Source: Centropus unirufus (taxonomy: Eukaryota > Chordata > Aves > Cuculiformes > Centropidae). From it: a stretch of 64,000 bases of DNA. Under the pieces are notes generated by a model. It did not search any database and was not told where the DNA came from. It saw nothing but the letters and a program-made list of their open reading frames with translations. This document shows, piece by piece, positions 62,911 through 64,000 of this stretch. A program made the position numbers and the translations under genes. Position 1 is the first letter of the stretch, and each line of letters begins with the position of its first letter. Where the stretch lies: the NCBI GenBank assembly GCA_013397695.1, contig VYZI01000136.1:1989710-2053709 (forward strand), given 5' to 3'.

Positions 62911-63034
62911 ATTATGGGATTTAGCATCTGTCTTTAGGCACAAAGCGTATATACAGAGCATCACCACGGTTCTGCAAGGACAAGGTTTGAGCTTTTAGTC
63001 ATATACAGGCAAATAAAACGGCACCGTGCTTAGT

Positions 63035-63330
63035 CATAGAACCACAGAATGCTTTGGGTGGGAAGTGACCCTTTACAGATCATCCAGTCTAACCCCACTA
63101 TAGAAGCAAGGACATCTTCAACTACACCAGGCTGCTCAGAGCCCCATCCAACCTGACCTGGAATGTTTTCATGGACACAGATGGGACCTCTGCCACCTCT
63201 GTGCAACCGGTGCCAGTGTTTCGCCATCCTCATTGTGAAAAATTTCTTCCTTCTATCCAGTCTAAATACACCCTCCTTTAGCCAATACTCCTTGAAAAAA
63301 CGTAACTCCTTAATCAAGTCCAATCACACT
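63035..63330 (-). repeat. CR1 LINE 3' fragment (antisense)
   Basis: It starts TCATAGAACCACAGAATGCT, then CAGATCATCCAGTCTAACCC, GGCTGCTCAGAGCCCCATCC and AAAATTTCTTCCTTCTATCC. Similarity continues weakly beyond 63330. Confidence 0.92.
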
Positions 63331-64000
63331 GGACTAAAATCCAACTTTGCAGCAAACCTCAGGCTCCCTTCTCCAAGAGATGGGCTTTTCACTGACTTCT
63401 TTTTAGCCAACATCATAAGCTTCCATTTCAGATCCCATTGCTTTTAAAGCACAAGACATCTTTGTTTTCACATTGACTCAACATAAAAATAAAGTTTGTT
63501 TTTTAAGGCTGTAAACAGTTGATAATGGCTTACTGCAGCTTTACTAGAAGGCAATGCTCTATGAGTTTACATATAGATATCTTACGCCACCTGGGGAGTT
63601 AAGCGAGCCCTCCGCTTGAAAGTCCAACTCATATTTCTAGCTGTGTTCATTTAAACAAGCTGAAGCATTCAAACTGCCAAAGCACAACATGAGCTGGAAG
63701 AGGAACTTCCTCTGTGGTACATAATTCTTAGAGCAGCAACCGTATAAAAGCCACAAACATTTCAAAACTAGAGGGCTCTGGCTGAGCTGGATTAGCCAAC
63801 ATGTCTTGATTATAGCAGGGAAATGGCAACGGGTGGCTCAGGGGTGGTAGCAGTGACTGAGGTTGCAGTGTAGACAGGACCGAAGTGTTGCATCACTGTT
63901 TCCTCCCAGCCTCCAAAACACCAGCCAGAAAACCAACTCCAGCAGCAAACTAGGTGAGAAGGCTGAAACACAGCTGGATTTCTCCAGCCCTGGGTCATGC

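Larger units (their letters stand above)
46935..64000 (-). other. SLC4A11 first intron(s) and/or upstream flank
   Basis: This 17 kb lies 5' of e1 on the minus strand. Because e1 has a clear acceptor, at least one upstream exon exists. Candidates are at 56184-56380 and just above 58300. CR1 copies lie at about 49786-49935 (-), 51055-51437 (+), 52670-52845 (-), 53255-53579 (+) and 63035-63330 (-). In mammals, as I recall, DNAAF9 (C20orf194) lies on the upstream side of SLC4A11 in the same orientation. I did not recognise its C-terminal exons here, so the neighbour may lie beyond the window. Confidence 0.7.

Noticed and set aside
46935..64000. C-terminal exons of DNAAF9 (C20orf194), expected upstream of SLC4A11 by mammalian synteny
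   Set aside because: None of the minus-strand open stretches resembles the DNAAF9 C-terminus as I remember it, so I do not annotate it here.

Overview
The window is vertebrate nuclear DNA, almost certainly from a bird. There are no bacterial-type operons or tightly packed genes. About two dozen CR1 LINE fragments are scattered on both strands, many ending at the CR1 3' terminus (CCATTCTATGATTCTATG on the element's sense strand). Many independently inserted CR1 tails, with few other recognisable transposons, is the usual picture for birds.

One gene is clearly recognisable: the 5' half of SLC4A11, on the minus strand. Seven coding exons (here e1 to e7, from 46934 down to 6418) join in frame at every junction. 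From the methionine in e1 they encode 293 residues of the N-terminal cytoplasmic domain. The exons carrying the membrane transport domain must lie to the left of base 1; I found none of them in the window. Introns are long (11.2, 10.5, 4.7, 1.2, 9.2 and 2.8 kb, then at least 6.4 kb), whereas I recall the whole human gene as about 12 kb.

Layout from left to right: 1-6417, intron after e7 with three antisense CR1 copies; e7 at 6418-6624; e6 at 9452-9575; a 9.2 kb intron with a CR1 cluster; e5 at 18731-18812; e4 at 20059-20290; e3 at 24948-24994; e2 at 35518-35670; e1 at 46884-46934; then 46935-64000, which is the first intron(s) and/or upstream flank. In that last region I could not prove a first exon. 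The best candidate is 56184-56380, which has a strong acceptor, a GT donor, an open frame and the right phase to join e1. A possible noncoding first exon with a strong donor ends at 58300.

The most notable points are a GC-AG intron between e1 and e2, a glutamine at the position of human Arg209 (a site of corneal-dystrophy substitutions), the candidate upstream coding exon, inverted CR1 pairs inside introns, and a perfect T12-CTTAAG-A12 palindrome. I saw no CRISPR array, RNA gene, virus or evidence of an undescribed multi-gene system. Comparisons with human SLC4A11 are from memory, not from a search.
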